Shown here: positions 61,888 through 64,000 of the stretch, piece after piece | Position numbering within the stretch: the stretch's first letter is position 1 | How the letters are laid out: each line of letters starts with the position of its first letter | Assembly (NCBI GenBank): GCA_035771165.1 | Contig: JAWNZC010000237.1 | Location: 876,501 to 940,500, forward strand | Origin: Paragorgia papillata | Taxonomy: Eukaryota > Cnidaria > Anthozoa > Scleralcyonacea > Coralliidae | Length of the DNA stretch: 64,000 bases | Reading direction: 5' to 3' | Made by a program: the position numbers and the translations under genes | The notes under the pieces: model-generated | Told to the model about the DNA's origin: nothing | What the model saw: the letters and a program-made list of their open reading frames with translations, nothing else | Database searches by the model: none

Positions 61888-62390
61888 AGGGTATTGGCAA
61901 TAAAAATTAAGTTTGTCTCATTTGAAAGAACTCGTCAAATGGTATAAGAAGACCTTTTACAATTTTTCTGTATCTGTTTTGGTTTTGGAAATACTTCAAC
62001 CAAAGACTGTCAGCGTGCTGTCCACCATCTTGTTGTAATATTGGGTCTAATTAACTAGGAAATTGGTGACATCACAACCAGGGTAAACCTGATGAAACTA
62101 CTCCGTGGGTGACCAAATTTCCACGGAAGGCTTTTTAAATGTTGTGGGTCAATTTAAAATGGAAATAGTGCAACAAAATCGAGTTTCTAGCTCATAATGT
62201 CATAAGGTTGGTAAGATAAAAATTTCACTTTACCCTGGTTATGATGTCACATGCATATCAAAAATAATTCCAAGATGGCGGACAGCACGCTGAGTTTGGT
62301 CCAAATATTTCCAAAACCAAAACAGAAAAAATTGTAAAAGGTCTTCGTATACCATTTGACAAGTTCTTTAAAATGAGACAAACTTAGCAA
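61888..62390. mobile_element. Long-TIR TTAA-flanked element, K family, copy 7
   Basis: AGGGTATTGGCAATAAAAA follows TTAA (61884-61887). The copy is very similar to 26865-27390, but its right end is lost after GACAAACTTA. Confidence 0.75.
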
Positions 62391-63006
62391 TTGCAGGCTG
62401 GTACATCCAGGGGTGGTGCCAGAGGGTGGACTACAGCCCCCCTGTTGGGGAACCCTTAGCCATTCCATTGGGGAAAATTTACAGATTTGTTGGGGTTGAT
62501 AGCTTAAAAATAGATGCTGTAGCTTGTTGGTTATTGCAATAATTTCGCACTGAGAAGATGGCCGGAAAAAGCCAATATTCTAGATGTTCAAAAACCCCAC
62601 TACTAGTCCCCCTGTCTGGGACCTTAGCCCCTGTGTCGGGGAATGCCTGGCACCACCCCTGGGTACATCATGTTTCATTAACCATTCCTGCCTGAACTGG
62701 CCATTAAAACTACCCCTAGGTACGGTGTTGGTACGGTCGTATAAAGGGCCTGTTTATATGGAGCCGAGTTACCCAGCTAGCCGAGTTACTCGGCAAACCG
62801 AGTTACCCGCCATGTATAGAAATTCAATGCTGGTACCTCGCCTAGCCGAGATCCCGGCAAAACAGCCGAGATCTCGGCATGCCGGAGTGAAAACATTCCC
62901 AAATAAACACTCTTGCCGGGTAATTCGGCTAGCCGAGTTGAATTCGTCACAACAGCGCACGCGCCACTTATGAAGACAATCGGAAATTACTCATGGAATG
63001 TGAAAC

Positions 63007-63945
63007 TAGGGTGAGGCGGTTAATCGATAAACCGAAAAAACCCGATGTTTTTTGAAAACCGATTTAACCGATGTTGCTTTTGGAGGAAAAACCGGAAAAA
63101 TCGGTATTTCAATAAAATCGAACCATACTTACACGGGTTTTTGTTGCGTTTACACATGGAATTGACGGGAAAACGACTGAAGAGATTTGCGCCTTCGAAA
63201 TACCGTACGTTATTGCCAGGTATGATCTCCGATATAAGAACGGAAATTACGGAAAGGCTTCGATTCAGATTCGCACGAGCTTGAACGCATAAGCGGATCA
63301 AACGAAGATGAATTTTGATTGGCTCAAATGAAGGCGGACCTCTGCGAAGACAGGTCTAAAGTAAAATTGGTGTATGACTCATAAACAGTCGGAGCGTAAC
63401 ATGAATAATTAACCAATTTTCGCTTTCAATGTTATATCGCGTATATTTTCTGACTCGTGCTCTTTCAGCTTTGCCTTTTTAAGTAACCGTTCGTTGAAAC
63501 TTGGAATACTTTGTTACGCTGTCCGAAACTGTTGGTTACTGGTAACATTTCTCTGCCAAAATGAGCCAAAGTGCTGTTTCGCATTTCTTCAAGAAAGCCG
63601 AAAAACCGGACGATTCTCCTGAATGTAAAATTTGCACGCGGTCCGTAAAAAACAAGCGAGGCAATACATCGAATTTGATGCAGCATCTTAGAAGAATCCA
63701 TCCTACCCAATATGCCACGATGACGCCGCCGGGACGAAAGGCAGCAGTGAGTCGGCCGACGAACGCTAGCAACGCGGCTTCATCCGAAATGCCGCCTACA
63801 GTAAAGAGCCTCTTCGCCAGCAACGCGCCATTGACACCAGGAAATAAGCGTCACGAAGCCAAAAAAAAATCGGTTCACTCGGTTTTTTCGGGTTTTTTCG
63901 GGCGGTTTTCGGTTTTCGGTTTTTTATAAAAACCGCCTCACCCTA
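63007..63945 (+). mobile_element. hAT element with BED-finger ORF, 8-bp target duplication
   Basis: The ends are TAGGGTGAGGCGGTT and the inverse. TGTGAAAC flanks exactly at 62999-63006 and 63946-63953. The subterminal regions repeat ACCGAAAAACCG-like words. At 939 bp it keeps only the 5' end of a transposase gene. Confidence 0.9.
63561..63929 (+). pseudogene. Truncated hAT transposase: BED zinc finger only
   Basis: It starts MSQSAVSHFFKKAEKPDD. CKIC at about residue 22 and NTSNLMQHLRRIHP form a BED-type finger (C-x2-C ... H-x4-H), the DNA-binding domain at the N-terminus of hAT transposases and ZBED proteins. After about residue 95 the frame runs into the right terminal repeat (FSGFFGRFSVFGFL), so the RNase-H-like catalytic domain is deleted. 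Confidence 0.75.
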
Positions 63946-64000
63946 TGTGAAACCATTATAATGCGTGGGCGGATTGCCGAGTAACTCGTCTCATATAAAC

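Larger units (their letters stand above)
62744..64000. mobile_element. CCGAGTTACTCGG-rich MITE, split by a hAT element, cut by the window edge
   Basis: AGGGCCTGTTTATATGG opens it, with repeated CCGAGTTACCCGGC words. The last bases of the window are the inverse (GAGTAACTCG ... CATATAAAC). The hAT element at 63007-63945 sits inside. Confidence 0.65.

Overview
The window is animal nuclear DNA: AT-rich, intron-dense, with GT-AG splice sites and a very high load of small DNA transposons. I read it as a cnidarian, most likely an anthozoan (coral or sea-anemone lineage). That assignment is an inference from the mobile-element mix, a 5S-rRNA-derived SINE and the intron density; no single marker proves it.

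Four protein-coding genes fill almost the whole window. I assembled them by hand from phase-compatible exons. (1) TRMT11, minus strand, start codon at 23744. Eight exons run leftwards to 7404; the 3' part lies off the left edge or was not found, and one internal exon was not found. (2) EXOSC6 (exosome subunit MTR3), plus strand, 23895-35976, complete with 11 exons and 272 codons. (3) MAPKAPK5 (MK5/PRAK), minus strand, 57717-38928, complete with 13 exons and 503 codons. (4) An unrecognised coiled-coil-like gene, plus strand, from 59557, with four exons to 61844, open at the right. TRMT11 and EXOSC6 are head to head, with 150 bp between their start codons. EXOSC6 and MAPKAPK5 converge. MAPKAPK5 and the unknown gene diverge across 1.8 kb.

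Introns and spacers are packed with repeats. There are long-TIR, TTAA-flanked near-palindromes (eight or more copies), TA-flanked MITEs, hAT elements with 8-bp target duplications, one 2.1-kb Kolobok-like element with a broken transposase, a Mutator-like MITE with a 9-bp duplication, a 5S-derived SINE, LINE and Penelope-like scraps, and palindromic repeats carrying a hammerhead-ribozyme-like core. Several introns consist almost entirely of one tandem array. One MAPKAPK5 intron holds a 61-bp satellite in two head-to-head blocks, a 1.1-kb inverted array.

TRMT11 (tRNA m2G10 methylation) and EXOSC6 (RNA exosome ring) share a likely bidirectional promoter and both act in RNA metabolism. MAPKAPK5 is a stress/ERK3-ERK4 pathway kinase with no evident functional link to them. 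I saw no rRNA operon, tRNA or CRISPR array.
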